A stretch of DNA of 64,000 nt from Blautia coccoides (GTDB lineage Bacteria > Bacillota > Clostridia > Lachnospirales > Lachnospiraceae): contig NZ_CP136422.1 in NCBI RefSeq assembly GCF_034355335.1, positions 3,506,501-3,570,500 on the forward strand, given 5' to 3'. Shown one piece after another: positions 34,101 to 42,673 of this stretch. How positions within the stretch are numbered: position 1 is the first letter of the stretch; every line of letters starts with the position of its first letter. The notes beneath the pieces are model-generated. The model saw nothing but the letters and a program-made list of their open reading frames with translations, did not search any database and was not told the DNA's origin. The position numbers were made by a program, and so were the translations under genes.

Positions 34101-34888
34101 CAGCAAATGATCTTCCTCGGGCAGGTCTCCTGACACTTGCCGCAATTGGTACACTTTTCTGGATCAATATGTGCCAGATTGTCCTCAATAGCAATCGCCT
34201 GTGCCGGACACTCACGCTCACATTTTTTGCAGGCAATGCAGCCAACCTTGCAGGCATTCATAACAGCCTTTCCTTTTTCTCTGGAGTTGCATGCCACTGC
34301 GTGCTGCTGCTCATAAGGGATCAGCTCGATCAAATGTCTCGGGCAAACGGCCACACATTTACCGCAGGCCTTACATTTTTCCTTGTCCACCTGGGCAATG
34401 CCGTTCACAATATGTACCGCGTCAAAAGGACAAACCTTAACGCAGCTGCCGGAGCCCAGACAGCCAAAGCTGCAGGATTTTGCTCCGCCGTTCTGCATCT
34501 GGGAAATCATCTTACAGTCCGAAACACCTGTATATTCATATAATTCCGTGGTTTTTTCACAGTCACCGGCACATTTTACAAATGCGGTCATGCGTACTGT
34601 GTCTCCCACTTCCTCGCCCATAACAGCTCCAATCTTGGCTGCCACGGGTGCACCGCCCACGGGACAGGCATTTACAGGTGCCTCTCCTTTTGCGATGGCT
34701 GCCGCAAGGCCGTCACAGCCCGGATATCCGCAGCCTCCGCAGTTGTTGCCCGGAAGCTCCTCCCTGACTAAAATTTCTTTTTCATCTACTTCTACGGCAA
34801 ATTTCTTTCCTGCTACTCCCAGGAAGACTCCGATAAAGAGGCCTACGCCGCCTACCAAAACCGCCGCAATTACAATTCCTGTAACCAT
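34100..34888 (-). CDS. rnfB: Rnf complex subunit B (ferredoxin-type)
   Basis: A 262-residue electron-entry subunit. An N-terminal TM helix (VIAAVLVGGVGLFIGVFLGV) precedes the 4Fe-4S module NNCGGCGYPGCDGLA. Several ferredoxin CxxCxxCxxxCP motifs follow (CKACGKCVAVCP, CIACKKCERECP, CTNCGKCQETCP) and a GCLGSGSCVKVCP cluster. It passes electrons from reduced ferredoxin into the membrane complex. The gene is 13 bp after rnfA. Confidence 0.95.
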   Translation of the reverse strand: MVTGIVIAAVLVGGVGLFIGVFLGVAGKKFAVEVDEKEILVREELPGNNCGGCGYPGCDGLAAAIAKGEAPVNACPVGGAPVAAKIGAVMGEEVGDTVRMTAFVKCAGDCEKTTELYEYTGVSDCKMISQMQNGGAKSCSFGCLGSGSCVKVCPFDAVHIVNGIAQVDKEKCKACGKCVAVCPRHLIELIPYEQQHAVACNSREKGKAVMNACKVGCIACKKCERECPAQAIAIEDNLAHIDPEKCTNCGKCQETCPRKIIC

Positions 34889-34901
34889 ATTTTGCGCCTC
34901 C

Positions 34902-35483
34902 TCAGATTATGCCGGAAAAGCCAAAGAAAGCAATGGCCATCAGACCGGCTGTCAACAGTACCATGGGAAATCCCTGGAAATATTTCGGAATATCATTGTA
35001 TTCCATCTTCTCACGAAGACCTGCCATGAGTACAATGGAGATGGTAAAGCCAACGGCTGTGGCAAAACCATTTACCGTGCTCTGAAGCACATTGTACTCC
35101 TTCTGCACATTGATGACCGCAACACCCAAAACGGCACAGTTGGTAGTGATCAAAGGCAGATAAACACCCAGACTCTGATACAGCGCCGGCATAGACTTTT
35201 TCAGGAACATCTCCACGAACTGTACCAGGGCAGCAATGACCAGAATGAATACAATGGTCTGCAGAAACTGCATGTTCACATGGGGATTTGCCAGCAGATA
35301 CTTATAGATCAGACTGGTTACCAGGGAGGACAGGGTGATAACAAAGACAACTGCCCCGCCCATACCGGCTGCCGTCTCAATTTTCTTGGAAACGCCGAAG
35401 AACGGACACAATCCCAGGAACTGGCTCAGCACAACGTTGTTTACTACCGCCGCGCCGACCGCAATAATCAATAATTCTTTCAT
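34902..35483 (-). CDS. rnfA: Rnf complex subunit A
   Basis: A 193-residue protein with six TM helices. NNVVLSQFLGLCPFFGVSKK at the N-terminus (containing the Cys of the intramembrane iron-sulfur site) and LPLITTNCAVLGVAVINVQ (the second conserved Cys) are RnfA signatures. With RnfE it forms the ion-translocating core. Short 12-bp gap to rnfE. Confidence 0.95.
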   Translation of the reverse strand: MKELLIIAVGAAVVNNVVLSQFLGLCPFFGVSKKIETAAGMGGAVVFVITLSSLVTSLIYKYLLANPHVNMQFLQTIVFILVIAALVQFVEMFLKKSMPALYQSLGVYLPLITTNCAVLGVAVINVQKEYNVLQSTVNGFATAVGFTISIVLMAGLREKMEYNDIPKYFQGFPMVLLTAGLMAIAFFGFSGII

Positions 35484-35495
35484 GCTCCTATCCTC

Positions 35496-36197
35496 CTATT
35501 TCTTCTCCGTGTTGTCGTAAAATTTGCCGCTGCAGGATTTGTTGCCGCAGGTTGCGCAGCCGCCTTCCATACAGTGTACTGGATGCTGCTCTTCTTTTGG
35601 CTTCCTATCCTGGGATCTGGCACGCAGAGCCGCCAGAAATGCCAATACGAAGAAGGCACCCGGTGCCAGGATGAAGATGGTTGCCGGCTCATAAGCACCC
35701 GGCATGATCTGCTTTCCAAATATGGTTCCCGCACCGATCAGCTCACGGAATGCCGCCAGAATGGTAATGGAGACAGTAAATCCAAGCCCCATACCGATAC
35801 CGTCGAAAATAGAAGCAACCGGAGTATTCTTAGATGCAAAGGATTCTGCTCTTCCCAGAATAATACAGTTTACCACAATAAGAGGAATATAGATTCCCAG
35901 TGAATCATAAAGCGAAGGAATAAATCCTTCCAGCAAAAGCTCAACCACAGTAACAAAGGATGCCACGATAACAATATACGCAGGCATACGCACCTTATCC
36001 GGTATGATATTCCGGAGAAGGGAAATAAACAGATTGGACATCATGAGCACCGCTGTAGTAGTAAGTCCCATGCCAATGCCGTTGATGGCTGCTGTTGTAA
36101 CTGCCAGAGTCGGACACATACCCAGTACCAGAACAAAGGTAGGATTTTCCTTGATGATACCGTTATACAGACGCTCCGCAGGTGAATTTTCTCTCAT
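35496..36197 (-). CDS. rnfE: Rnf complex subunit E
   Basis: A 233-residue protein homologous to RnfA with six TM helices. NPTFVLVLGMCPTLAVTTAA and YIPLIVVNCIILGRAESFA carry the conserved cysteines. The C-terminus is extended by a Cys-rich tail (HCMEGGCATCGNKSC) that is longer than in proteobacterial RnfE. The tail might bind metal; this is a guess. Adjacent to rnfG with a 1-bp gap. Confidence 0.93.
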   Translation of the reverse strand: MRENSPAERLYNGIIKENPTFVLVLGMCPTLAVTTAAINGIGMGLTTTAVLMMSNLFISLLRNIIPDKVRMPAYIVIVASFVTVVELLLEGFIPSLYDSLGIYIPLIVVNCIILGRAESFASKNTPVASIFDGIGMGLGFTVSITILAAFRELIGAGTIFGKQIMPGAYEPATIFILAPGAFFVLAFLAALRARSQDRKPKEEQHPVHCMEGGCATCGNKSCSGKFYDNTEKK

Positions 36198-36198
36198 C

Positions 36199-36813
36199 CT
36201 ATTCAGCCTCCTCTACACAATACTGGAATGCACACAGACCTGCATTGACACCGCCTGTCATGGCCTTGGACGTGATAGTTGCACCGCTCAAGGCGTCAAT
36301 CTGGCTGTCTGTCTGTGCCCCGGTCTTGGTCACTTCAAATTTGTCAACTTTTTTATCTTTAAACTGATTTTTGAAATCATCCTTTTGGGCATTCATGCCA
36401 AGGCCGGCAGTCTCACCGATTTCCAGGATTTCAATTCCGTTCATGGTACCGTCATTCTTTATTCCCATTGAAAATGTAATATCTCCGCCGTAACCTTCGG
36501 AAGTCGTCATGTTGATGGCATATCCCAGCACTTCGCCCTGGGCGTCAACAGCTTTCATGACTTCATTGACTGTCTGGGCAGTATAGCCGTTCTCCGCCAG
36601 ATATGCGGACAGATCGGCATCGTCAGCCTCAATATACGGTTCAAAAGAATCCGCGTCTGAGAAAACAGCCATATAAGCTTCCTGCTTTTTCGTCTCTTTC
36701 TGCTGGGCAATCGGATCTTTTGTTATCTGATAAACCAGACCCAAAAGCAGGCCTGAAATCAAAGTGATCGCGGTAAGAATCAGCGTATCTTTTAAAATCG
36801 TGCTCTTTTTCAT
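36199..36813 (-). CDS. rnfG: Rnf complex subunit G (flavoprotein)
   Basis: A 204-residue subunit with one N-terminal TM helix (LILTAITLISGLLLGLVYQI) and an extracytoplasmic FMN-binding domain. The flavinylation motif is LSGATITSKAM near residue 180, where the Thr accepts FMN from ApbE. GYGGDITFSMGI precedes it. The start overlaps the rnfD stop in ATGA style. Confidence 0.93.
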   Translation of the reverse strand: MKKSTILKDTLILTAITLISGLLLGLVYQITKDPIAQQKETKKQEAYMAVFSDADSFEPYIEADDADLSAYLAENGYTAQTVNEVMKAVDAQGEVLGYAINMTTSEGYGGDITFSMGIKNDGTMNGIEILEIGETAGLGMNAQKDDFKNQFKDKKVDKFEVTKTGAQTDSQIDALSGATITSKAMTGGVNAGLCAFQYCVEEAE

Positions 36814-37769
36814 GCTTTCTTACCTCCTTTTCCGAATGCAACCGGCATGGTGACACGCTCAATGAGAGGCACCAGCAGATTACAGAAAATGATGGCATAG
36901 GAAACGCCTTCCGCTGAACCGCCGAAAATACGGAAAAGCCCGGTAAACACACCAAGACAGACACCATAGACCAGCTGTCCTTTCTTCGTGATCGGAGTGG
37001 TCACATAATCGGTCGCCATAAACCACGCACCTAGCATCAGGCCGCCGCCGAAGAGATGTGCTGCGAGATAGCTCATATCAAAACCATGTCCGCCGAAAAG
37101 CAGTACAAACACGGCAAAGGTACCGATATAGGTAAGCGGGATCCTGCAGTCAATGACCTTTGTTCCCAACAGAACAGCCGCGCCGATCAGAATAGCCAGT
37201 GCAGAGGTCTCACCAATGGTTCCCTGTACATTGCCCAGAAACAGGCTCATAACATCAACACTCTCTCCAGCTTTTAAGGCAGCCAGAGGGGTAGCACCTG
37301 ATACGGTGTCCACCACTTTGCCCCAGGCATTTTCGGGAACGGCAAAATTTGTCATCCTGCCTGTGAAAGAGATCAAAAGAAAGCATCTGGCTGCAAGCGC
37401 CGGGTTCATAAAGTTCTGTCCCAGTCCGCCGAAAAGCTGTTTTACCACCAGGATCGCGAATATCCCGCCGATGACCGGTATCCACCAGGGTGCGGACGGC
37501 GGCAGGTTCAGAGCCAGAAGAAGACCTGTCACAGCAGCGCTGTAATCTTTGATGGTCAGCTTTTTATGCATAAAATGTTCATAAACAGCCTCAGTAGCCA
37601 CGCAGGTTGCCATAGATATGAGGATCAGCAAAAGCGCGTGAGGCCCAAAATTATAGATACCAAATAAAGCTGCCGGCAGCAGCGCGAGCAGTACCGTGCC
37701 CATAATGCCGCTGGTACTCACCTTCGACCGCACATGAGGCGAAGATGAAATATGTAATAAGTCACTCAT
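36810..37769 (-). CDS. rnfD: Rnf complex subunit D (flavoprotein)
   Basis: A 319-residue protein with about nine TM helices. The covalent-FMN site is in VSGATPLAALK (about residue 155), and the NQRD-like motifs GGLGQNFMNPALAARCFLL and MATDYVTTPITKKGQ are present. It probably forms part of the ion path and carries riboflavin/FMN. It follows rnfC by 12 bp. Confidence 0.95.
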   Translation of the reverse strand: MSDLLHISSSPHVRSKVSTSGIMGTVLLALLPAALFGIYNFGPHALLLILISMATCVATEAVYEHFMHKKLTIKDYSAAVTGLLLALNLPPSAPWWIPVIGGIFAILVVKQLFGGLGQNFMNPALAARCFLLISFTGRMTNFAVPENAWGKVVDTVSGATPLAALKAGESVDVMSLFLGNVQGTIGETSALAILIGAAVLLGTKVIDCRIPLTYIGTFAVFVLLFGGHGFDMSYLAAHLFGGGLMLGAWFMATDYVTTPITKKGQLVYGVCLGVFTGLFRIFGGSAEGVSYAIIFCNLLVPLIERVTMPVAFGKGGKKA

Positions 37770-37781
37770 GTTATTCTCCTC

Positions 37782-39104
37782 CTACTTTGGCTTTTTCCTG
37801 TTGGCAAGAACCATTTTTCTCATGGACCGGACGGACTGGGTCAGAGGCCTTTTGGCCGGACAGACGAAGCTGCAGCAGCCGCACTCCACACATTCCATAC
37901 CATTGAATTTCACAAACAGTTCTTCCTGTCCCTCTTCTGCATAAGTTGCCAGACGGGAGGGAACAAGCCTTGCGGGACATCCGCTGACACAGCGTCCGCA
38001 GTTGATACAGGCCGACTCTTCATTGGCCGCCACCACGTCTTTTGACAGACACAGAATGGCAGATGAAGTTTTCACAATGGGCACATGATAATCAAACATG
38101 GCAAAACCCATCATAGGGCCGCCGGAAACAACTTTCTCCACAGTGCCTTTAAAGCCCCCGGCAGCCTCGATCAGTTCCGCAAAACTGGTGCCGGTCTTTA
38201 CACGGAAGTTCTGGGGATTAGCTATGCCGTCCCCTGTCACAGTGACTATTTTCTCAATTACAGGGCGTCCCTCCAAAACAGCCCTGCAGATAGCACAAAC
38301 CGTATCTACGTTATCCACAACGCATCCCACATCCGCAGGAAGCATAGAGGAATTCAGTTCTCTGTCTGTAACAGCATTGATCAGACAGCGCTCAGCGCCC
38401 TGAGGGTATTTCGTTTTGAGGGTCTTCACCTCTATACGCGGCTCATCCTTCACAAACTCTGTCATCTTTGCAATACAGTCCGGTTTGTTGTCCTCAATGC
38501 AGATACATCCCTTTGCGTTGTCAAAAAGCTTCAGCATGCACTTCAGCCCGCCTACCACCAGATCAGGCTGTTCCATCATCCGCCGGTAATCTGATGTCAG
38601 ATATGGTTCACACTCGGCTCCGTTTACCAGGACATACTCAATTTTGTCCGGCTCCTTCGGAGACAGTTTCACATGAGTGGGAAAACCTGCGCCGCCCATA
38701 CCGACAACACCGCCGTCCTGGATCCTTTTGATGATCTCCTCTTTGGAAAGAGAATCCAGAGAGTCCACTTTCTGCATTTCAATGCTCTCGTATTTCCCAT
38801 CATTCTCCACGGTAATGGCATCCACCATATTACCCATGTTATTCCGAACCTTGCCTACCGCGGTTACGGTACCGGAAACGGATGCGTGAATGGGTGAGGA
38901 AACAAAACCTCCCGTCTCAGCAATTTTCTGCCCGGCCAGTACATGGTCACCCTTTTCCACAATGGACTTTGCAGGTGCGCCTATGTGCTGTGATAACGGA
39001 TAGACCAGCTCTTGTTTCGGCAGGTAATCCGTTATAGGCTTGTCTTTTGACAGTTCTTTTCCATCATAAGGGTGTATGCCGCCCTTAAAGGTTAAAAACG
39101 CCAT
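37782..39104 (-). CDS. rnfC: Rnf complex subunit C (NADH-binding)
   Basis: A 440-residue soluble subunit exchanging electrons with NAD. An N-terminal RnfC barrel is followed by the NADH/FMN-binding region with GMGGAGFPTHVKL (about 130), an SLBB domain (about 250-330) and two 4Fe-4S sites CINCGRCVSGCPARLVP and CVECGCCSFVCPAKRP. It is the first gene of the rnfCDGEAB-apbE operon. GGAGG precedes the ATG. Confidence 0.95.
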   Translation of the reverse strand: MAFLTFKGGIHPYDGKELSKDKPITDYLPKQELVYPLSQHIGAPAKSIVEKGDHVLAGQKIAETGGFVSSPIHASVSGTVTAVGKVRNNMGNMVDAITVENDGKYESIEMQKVDSLDSLSKEEIIKRIQDGGVVGMGGAGFPTHVKLSPKEPDKIEYVLVNGAECEPYLTSDYRRMMEQPDLVVGGLKCMLKLFDNAKGCICIEDNKPDCIAKMTEFVKDEPRIEVKTLKTKYPQGAERCLINAVTDRELNSSMLPADVGCVVDNVDTVCAICRAVLEGRPVIEKIVTVTGDGIANPQNFRVKTGTSFAELIEAAGGFKGTVEKVVSGGPMMGFAMFDYHVPIVKTSSAILCLSKDVVAANEESACINCGRCVSGCPARLVPSRLATYAEEGQEELFVKFNGMECVECGCCSFVCPAKRPLTQSVRSMRKMVLANRKKPK

Positions 39105-39143
39105 GTGTAGTCCCTCCTTTAATTGAATAATATAAGAAGCCAG

Positions 39144-40043
39144 TTAATGTTTTTTGGCTTTTCTTTCTTTATAGCGCCTGAACTCTGCGCGCAGTCCGGG
39201 ATAAGCATGGATCATACGCTTTCCCACAATGTTGGATTTCTTCCTTGCAGATAAATATTTCTCTGAGAATTCATCCATGCGCCTCTCCAGTTCCGCCTTC
39301 TTTTCCATATAATTCTCAGAAAGAGAAAAGCGTTCCTCCAGTAATTTTGAAAACTCTACTTTCTTTATGCCGATCTTCTCCGCAGCATCGGCCAGATTAA
39401 ATGCTCTGATCTCCTCCAGTTTATCCCGTATTTCTTCTTTTGTCTCATATAATCTTGTAGTCTGCAGATATGCGGTTAAATCCTCCAGCATGTCTTCCAG
39501 CCTTGCTAGTCTCTTGCTGATACCGAACGCCGCCACTGCCGAGGTGACAAAATCCACGCCATACAAAATCGCCGCAGCACTTACTGCAATCTTTCCAACG
39601 GAAACAGGGTAAAGGCCGGTCAGCCATTCCACAAAAGGCTGCAACACCTTGAACAGCAAAATCGTGAAGATACCCCAGGCAAGGGAAGAACCGAGACAGA
39701 TATACCCGTACAGGTTGAATTTTTTCCGGCTGTAATCCCACCATCTGGTATGAAAGATCGTCTCCATCAGCCATCCGGTTATAAATTCCAGTACAGTGGG
39801 AACCACCACGCCTCCTATATAGAGCACCAGAAGATCCTGATCGAAATTTTTCAGGATCAGATAGACACTGACAGCACCGAAGCCGTAAATGGTACAGAAC
39901 GGACCATTGATAAATCCTCTGTTCACAGGTTTTCTTGATTTGACGGAAACGTAGCAGGATTCCCACACCCATCCTAAAAAACTATAGATAAAAAACCAGC
40001 TTATGATATAATACAGAGAGATTCCTGCAACTTTAAAATCCAT
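39144..40043 (-). CDS. CmpB-type putative ABC transporter permease
   Basis: A 299-residue membrane protein of the ABC_trans_CmpB/DUF1113-like group. Four to five TM helices fill residues 1-170 (IISWFFIYSFLGWVWESCYV, NGPFCTIYGFGAVSVYLIL), and a coiled coil follows (about 180-290, ERRMDEFSEKYLSARKK). The ATG at 40043 is chosen because GGAGG lies 7 nt before it; an upstream in-frame codon at 40163 would add an unrelated 40 residues. Despite the family name, transport has not been shown for such proteins. It is upstream of rnfC by 40 bp with no terminator seen. Confidence 0.75.
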   Translation of the reverse strand: MDFKVAGISLYYIISWFFIYSFLGWVWESCYVSVKSRKPVNRGFINGPFCTIYGFGAVSVYLILKNFDQDLLVLYIGGVVVPTVLEFITGWLMETIFHTRWWDYSRKKFNLYGYICLGSSLAWGIFTILLFKVLQPFVEWLTGLYPVSVGKIAVSAAAILYGVDFVTSAVAAFGISKRLARLEDMLEDLTAYLQTTRLYETKEEIRDKLEEIRAFNLADAAEKIGIKKVEFSKLLEERFSLSENYMEKKAELERRMDEFSEKYLSARKKSNIVGKRMIHAYPGLRAEFRRYKERKAKKH

Positions 40044-40203
40044 AGACGCCTCCTTTTTATGTCCCTTCTGAGGCATACCTGCGTAACAATTCAGCCCGGT
40101 CTGCCGGTTTCCTGTACAGACCATATGGATATGTAGTGACTGCAGATATCCCGCCCCGGCCAAGTATCTCGCAGGGGTGGATGCCCATAACAGCTCAGAT
40201 ATC
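40044..40203 (-). other. Structured 5' leader of the CmpB-type gene
   Basis: About 160 nt between promoter and ATG with strong pairing: ATCC-CCCC with GGGG-GGGAT (hairpin), GGTCTG with CAGACC (hairpin), and CAGCCCGG at 40203-40210 complementary to CCGGGCTG at 40092-40099. The last pair runs into the -10 element, so it may act as DNA or belong to a longer transcript. I cannot match it to a known riboswitch class. Confidence 0.4.
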
Positions 40204-40209
40204 CGGGCT

Positions 40210-40237
40210 GTTATATATTTGCTGTGTATAAAGTCAA
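40210..40237 (-). promoter_or_regulatory. Sigma-A promoter of the CmpB-type gene (and perhaps rnf)
   Basis: Minus strand: -35 TTGACT (40232-40237), 16-nt spacer, -10 TATAAC (40210-40215). It is the only convincing promoter found upstream of rnfC, so the rnf operon may be transcribed from here. Confidence 0.55.
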
Positions 40238-40309
40238 AGGATGCCCCATTGGGTATTTACTACGTCTTTATATAATATAACATTATTTTCAAAAAACTGC
40301 TACAATGAT

Positions 40310-40339
40310 TTGGCTATTTTTCGTATTATTTTTTATACA
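40310..40339 (+). promoter_or_regulatory. Possible promoter of the YprB-like gene
   Basis: TTGGCT (40310-40315), 18-nt spacer, TATACA (40334-40339), about 20 bp before the ATG at 40361. The match is moderate and the leader would be short. Confidence 0.35.
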
Positions 40340-40360
40340 ATCAGAAAGGTTATTGTTAAA

Positions 40361-41476
40361 ATGCTAACAAACAAGATATTTAATTATCAATTCATGCCAG
40401 AATATGCTAAACTCTTTCTTCCCGCAGATATTCAGGAAGAAGACATTTTATTTTTTGACATTGAAACAACAGGACTGAGCCACAGAAACAGCCGTGTATA
40501 TCTGATCGGGGCAGCTCTGTGCGCAGAGGGGAAGTGGGAAATGATCCAGTTTCTCGCCCAGGAGGAAAGTGAGGAGGAAGAACGCGCTGTACTGGAAGCC
40601 TTTCAGTCCCTGTGCGCCCAGAAACGCTGTTTCGTGCACTTTAACGGCAGCACCTTTGACATTCCCTACCTGCAGCACAAATATCAAAGCTGCCGGCTTA
40701 CAGCGCCCTTCACAGACGCTGTCTCCATTGACCTGTACCGGATACTTCGGCCATTCCGCCCGCTTTTGCAGACCCCCAATTTCCGCCAGAAATCCTTGGA
40801 GCCTCTGGCAGGATACAAAAGACAGGATACCATGGACGGCAAAGAACTGATAAAAGTCTACCGGACCTATGCCAAAACAGGCCAGGAATCCCTTTTAAAG
40901 CTCCTGTTTCTTCACAACCACGATGATGTGGAGGGCATGGGCCGTCTACTGGCTTTCGGGGCTATTCTGGCTCTTTTCAGAGGTGAATTCCGGGTGCATT
41001 CTGTTCTGGCAGTAACAGATAAAGCTATGGATGGAAGTCTCCTCCAGGAAGTCCTCTTCACAGTAAAGCTCCCCCTCTCATTTCCAGTCCCGCTCTCTTT
41101 TTCTCTGCCCTGTGCTTACGTTACTCTGGAAAAGGACTGCTGCAAAATGAAAATGCCCCTTTTAGAAGGCACTTTAAAATATTATTATGCTGACTATAAA
41201 AATTATTACTATCTTCCTCTGGAGGATGAGGCTGTGCACAAAAGTGTGGGGGTATATGTGGACCCTTCCTGCCGGGAAAAGGCCAAAGCTTCCAACTGCT
41301 GTAAAAGGGTGAGCGGCTATTTTCTCCGCGCTTTCGGCACGCCCTGTATGCCTGTGCTCAAGGAGTCTTATGAATCCGGCGACTCTTACATCCAGTGGAC
41401 AGACAGTTTTCTTCAAAATCAGGAGATGCAGAAATCCTATCTGCTTGAATATCTGAAAAGCCAGGTGCACATCTGA
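40361..41476 (+). CDS. YprB-like ribonuclease H-like domain exonuclease
   Basis: A 371-residue protein with a DEDDh-type 3'-5' exonuclease fold: FFDIETTGLSH (first acidic pair, about 29), HFNGSTFDIPYL (about 94) and HNHDDVEGM (about 188). It resembles the N-terminal domain of Bacillus YprB. The C-terminal 150 residues have no domain I recognise. The ATG at 40361 has AGAAAGG upstream; an in-frame codon at 40241 lies before the promoter and is unlikely. It is a stand-alone plus-strand gene ended by a strong terminator. Confidence 0.75.
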   Translation: MLTNKIFNYQFMPEYAKLFLPADIQEEDILFFDIETTGLSHRNSRVYLIGAALCAEGKWEMIQFLAQEESEEEERAVLEAFQSLCAQKRCFVHFNGSTFDIPYLQHKYQSCRLTAPFTDAVSIDLYRILRPFRPLLQTPNFRQKSLEPLAGYKRQDTMDGKELIKVYRTYAKTGQESLLKLLFLHNHDDVEGMGRLLAFGAILALFRGEFRVHSVLAVTDKAMDGSLLQEVLFTVKLPLSFPVPLSFSLPCAYVTLEKDCCKMKMPLLEGTLKYYYADYKNYYYLPLEDEAVHKSVGVYVDPSCREKAKASNCCKRVSGYFLRAFGTPCMPVLKESYESGDSYIQWTDSFLQNQEMQKSYLLEYLKSQVHI

Positions 41477-41490
41477 TAAATCGGAAATAA

Positions 41491-41525
41491 GACCGGCAGC
41501 GAATTGACTCCGCTGCCGGTCTTTT
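41491..41525. terminator. Bidirectional terminator, YprB-like gene / S1 gene
   Basis: GACCGGCAGCG pairs with CGCTGCCGGTC around AATTGACTC, followed by TTTT on the plus strand. It ends the plus-strand gene and possibly the convergent S1 operon. Confidence 0.8.
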
Positions 41526-41578
41526 ATGTTCCGGGGCAAAAATGCACACAGCAATTCTGCCTTTAGAATTCATATATC

Positions 41579-42673
41579 TTATTCTTCTGTATCGTAAGCG
41601 TCTTCTTCTCTGTCTTCGGAAGCAGGCTCCAGAGCTTTCATGCTCAGGCTGATCTTCTTCTCTTCGCCATTGAAATCCACAACTTTAGCGGTAACGATCT
41701 GTCCCACAGATAATACATCAGACGGTTTGTCCACATGTGCTCTGGAAATCTGGGATACATGCAGTAAAGCATCTACACCCGGCTCCAGCTCGATGAATGC
41801 ACCGAAATCTGTCATACGTGCGATTCTGCCTTCTACAATGTTGCCTGCAGCGTATTTCTCTGCTGCATCCAGCCATGGATTCTGATCCTCGAATTTCAGA
41901 CTCAGAGCGATCTTGTCGCCGTTGATATCTTTGATCAGCACTTTGATAGACTCGCCGGCTTTGAATACCTTTTTCGGGTTCTCCACTCTGCCCCAGGACA
42001 TCTCAGAGATGTGAAGCAGTCCGTCAGCTCCGCCTAAATCAATGAAAGCACCAAAATCTGTTACATTTTTGATCGTACCCTCAACCACATCACCCGGATG
42101 GATCCTCTCGAACAGCTCTTTCTGCATTTCAGCTTTTTTAGCCATCAGAAGCTGTTTGCGGTCACCAATGATACGGCGTCTTCTCGGGTTGAACTCTGTG
42201 ATCACAAATTCAATTTCCTGATCCTGATATTTTGTCAGGTCTTTTTCATAAGAATCGGATACCAGACTTGCCGGAATGAACACTCTTGCCTCATCTAAGA
42301 CAACACTTAATCCGCCATCCAGAACCTGTGTAACTTTTGCTGTCAGGACTTCTTTATTTTCAAAAGCTTCCTCCAGTCTCTTATTGCCTTTCTCAGCAGC
42401 CAGTCTCTTATAAGTTAAGAGAACCTGTCCTTCGCCGTCGTTGACTTTCAGAACCTTTGCCTCCATGGTGTCTCCTACGGAAACTACAGTAGTCAGGTCA
42501 AGATTAGAATCGTTGGAATATTCGTTTCTTGTGATGATACCATCTGCTTTATAGCCAATGTTCAGGATAATCTCATCTTCTTTAACACCGATGATAGTAC
42601 CTTCGACTACCTCCCCATTTCTGATTGTCTTAAATGATTCGTCTAACATCTGTTCAAAACTTAATTCTGACAT
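41579..42673 (-). CDS. S1 RNA-binding domain protein (ribosomal protein S1-like)
   Basis: A 364-residue protein with four S1 OB-fold repeats (about 15-82, 100-165, 185-255, 270-340). The third and fourth are canonical (VTDFGAFIDLGGADGLLHIS and MTDFGAFIELEPGVDALLHV); the first two are more diverged. It binds mRNA during translation or in RNA turnover. The ATG at 42673 has GAGGAGG 9 nt upstream. It overlaps the ispH 3' end by 20 bp; in many Clostridia the two are fused into one protein, so this is the split form. Confidence 0.85.
   Translation of the reverse strand: MSELSFEQMLDESFKTIRNGEVVEGTIIGVKEDEIILNIGYKADGIITRNEYSNDSNLDLTTVVSVGDTMEAKVLKVNDGEGQVLLTYKRLAAEKGNKRLEEAFENKEVLTAKVTQVLDGGLSVVLDEARVFIPASLVSDSYEKDLTKYQDQEIEFVITEFNPRRRRIIGDRKQLLMAKKAEMQKELFERIHPGDVVEGTIKNVTDFGAFIDLGGADGLLHISEMSWGRVENPKKVFKAGESIKVLIKDINGDKIALSLKFEDQNPWLDAAEKYAAGNIVEGRIARMTDFGAFIELEPGVDALLHVSQISRAHVDKPSDVLSVGQIVTAKVVDFNGEEKKISLSMKALEPASEDREEDAYDTEE

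Noticed and set aside
40044..40210. 6S RNA or cobalamin riboswitch in the CmpB-type leader
   Set aside because: The long stem is suggestive, but no B12-box-like or 6S open-complex-like sequence is visible and the stem overlaps the promoter -10.
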